DNA of 64,000 bases, from positions 113,564,666 to 113,628,665 of the forward strand of contig CM056576.1 of assembly GCA_029721435.1 (NCBI GenBank), in the 5' to 3' direction. The DNA comes from Gymnothorax reevesii (lineage: Eukaryota > Chordata > Actinopteri > Anguilliformes > Muraenidae). The notes beneath the pieces were generated by a model that was not told the DNA's origin, did no database searches, and saw only the letters and a program-made list of their open reading frames with translations. Positions 62,570 to 64,000 of the stretch are shown here, in pieces; the stretch's first letter is position 1, and every line of letters starts with the position of its first letter. Made by a program: the position numbers and the translations under genes.

Positions 62570-64000
62570 GCCCCTCAGCCTTCATCCCGAAAACAAGGAC
62601 TCCTTTGACTAGGCTGTCTTTCTCACTCCAGCTTTTCCCATCTCCCACAAAAGACATATTTCAAATATTTCCAGATGTGTGCTCTGAGTAATGAGTATCA
62701 GGATATTGTCCAGTATTAAAACGCCCTGTTTTGCAGTGCTGAAAAGGAAAAGGTGGATCAGTGGAGGGCACTATGTGGGAGTGACATGGATAAAATGGAT
62801 GTGATGTAGTGGCCACCGTTCAGTATTCCATTTTTAACATGATGACATCACATAAATTAGATATCGCAATGAGAAATAACGTTCTTGATATTGCTGCTGT
62901 TTTAAGACTGTCCTTTACCTGGATATAGACTAGTGGATCTGGATTCTTGCTTCCTTTTAATTCCCTTTTGCTTTCATATATGCAGCTCCCAGCCAGGCTA
63001 TTTAATTTGATCCTCCAGTATGAAGGTTGTGCATCAGATAACTCTGCACTATGGAAGCATTCACTTCCTAAAGACTCGAAAATAGCTTTAAAAATTTTTG
63101 CTTGGAAAATGCACCTCTCAATTTATGACACCATCTGAACATGCATTATGTTTTTTATATGCCGCCATTCAGAGGTTATTAAGAATGTCGAAGTACATGA
63201 ATGGAAAGTTTGACTGTTTTCCAGTTACTGGTTGTTTTTATTGTGATGCTGGCTATGAGAGAGATTGAAGCCCATGTTGACAAAGATGTTGTGCAGAGAA
63301 ATGGTTTTCCAAAGTGACTTAAGACAAAATACTGTATTGCTGGTTTCTCAAATTGATGTTATGACTGATGGTAATGTTAAGTGTTAATGGCAGCCCTGTT
63401 TGATGATTATTCAGCTTCTTATGATTCTGATTAATCATTGTGATACATATTTATACTATAAGCTAAAGTATTTTTGATGTCCTGATTATATTACAATGAT
63501 TGAAGAGACATCTCACATCGTATACTCCAATATAGAAATGTGTACACTTAAAATAAGCAATGTTTTTTATTTCTAAAATCATATTGGGATTCAACTCATA
63601 TTTATCATCAGTGCAATAATATATTCCAAATAATTTATATTTGGATTGATAAAAATATTTTAAATTACATTATTTAAAAAGCTGTACTTTTTCTTTTTTT
63701 ACTCCTCCCTTTGACAAATTACCTAGAACCATACCAAATGCAAGCCATTTTGAGTGTTTAATCCAAATTTGAATTTGTATAGTGTTTGACACCTGAAAAA
63801 CTGAATGCAATGCGTGGATGGACATTTCTGCCACAGTTTCCAAGTTACTGTTTCCGAGGACAGTGGAGTGGCCTTTATTGGACCTTTCCTGATATTCGTA
63901 TTGATTTCCAGGTCCTTCTCTTTTCCTTACGTGTTTCTGTTAAACTTGCAGTAGCCTGTTGAAAATGTTTAGGACCGAACTGGGACTATTTGTTCACTAG
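62570..64000 (+). other. kank4 3' UTR and downstream sequence
   Basis: AT-rich non-coding DNA after the stop. I see no AATAAA. An ATTAAA at 62715-62720 would give a UTR of only about 165 nt. Otherwise the poly(A) site may lie beyond the window. No further gene or recognisable repeat was identified. Confidence 0.5.

Overview
This window looks like a piece of a teleost fish chromosome. It contains one multi-exon gene with GT-AG introns. The rest is AT-rich DNA carrying mobile elements typical of ray-finned fish: hAT and TTAA-flanked MITEs, Tc1-like copies, an RTE-type LINE with a GATG tail, a tRNA-derived SINE, and solo LTRs. I see no bacterial operon, CRISPR array, rRNA or intact tRNA gene.

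The only well-supported protein-coding gene is on the + strand at the right end: a KANK-family gene, best read as kank4. Nine coding exons run from ATG 46184 to TGA 62569. All eight introns have GT-AG borders and compatible phases. The joined CDS is 2625 nt, or 874 residues. In order it encodes the KN motif (talin-binding in the family), an RATSMP block, two coiled coils, a second conserved helix, a KSIMKK / [12 protein letters not shown] block, an acidic linker and five ankyrin repeats. The exon holding the start codon also carries two upstream ATGs. A GC-richer segment ending in a strong donor at 13646 is a candidate untranslated first exon. If so, about 32 kb of this window is the first intron; otherwise it is intergenic.

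Layout. 1-13.5 kb: upstream DNA with an internally deleted Tc1-like element (1436-2750), a LINE tail, a nested pair of DNA transposons (8436-10739) and a possible solo LTR (10850-11630). 13.5-46 kb: the candidate first exon, two decayed minisatellites, several MITEs (22.6-24.8, 25.8, 26.9-27.5, 38.0, 45.4 kb), a SINE with a perfect 15-bp target-site duplication, a solo LTR nested in a hAT MITE (32.8-34.4 kb), a short solo LTR (40.16-40.56 kb) and a roughly 155-bp repeat carrying nuclear-receptor-like motifs (38.8-39.3 kb). 46-62.6 kb: kank4, whose introns hold a second copy of the 33-kb LTR family, a Tc1-like remnant, a foldback element with tRNA-like arms and a 5'-truncated RTE LINE. 62.6-64 kb: 3' UTR and possibly downstream DNA.

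I found no clearly new molecular system. The points most worth checking are the gene model (an extra coiled coil, an altered first ankyrin repeat, overlapping uORFs), the tRNA-like foldback, the palindromic TTAA MITE family and the nested insertions, which give a relative order of events.
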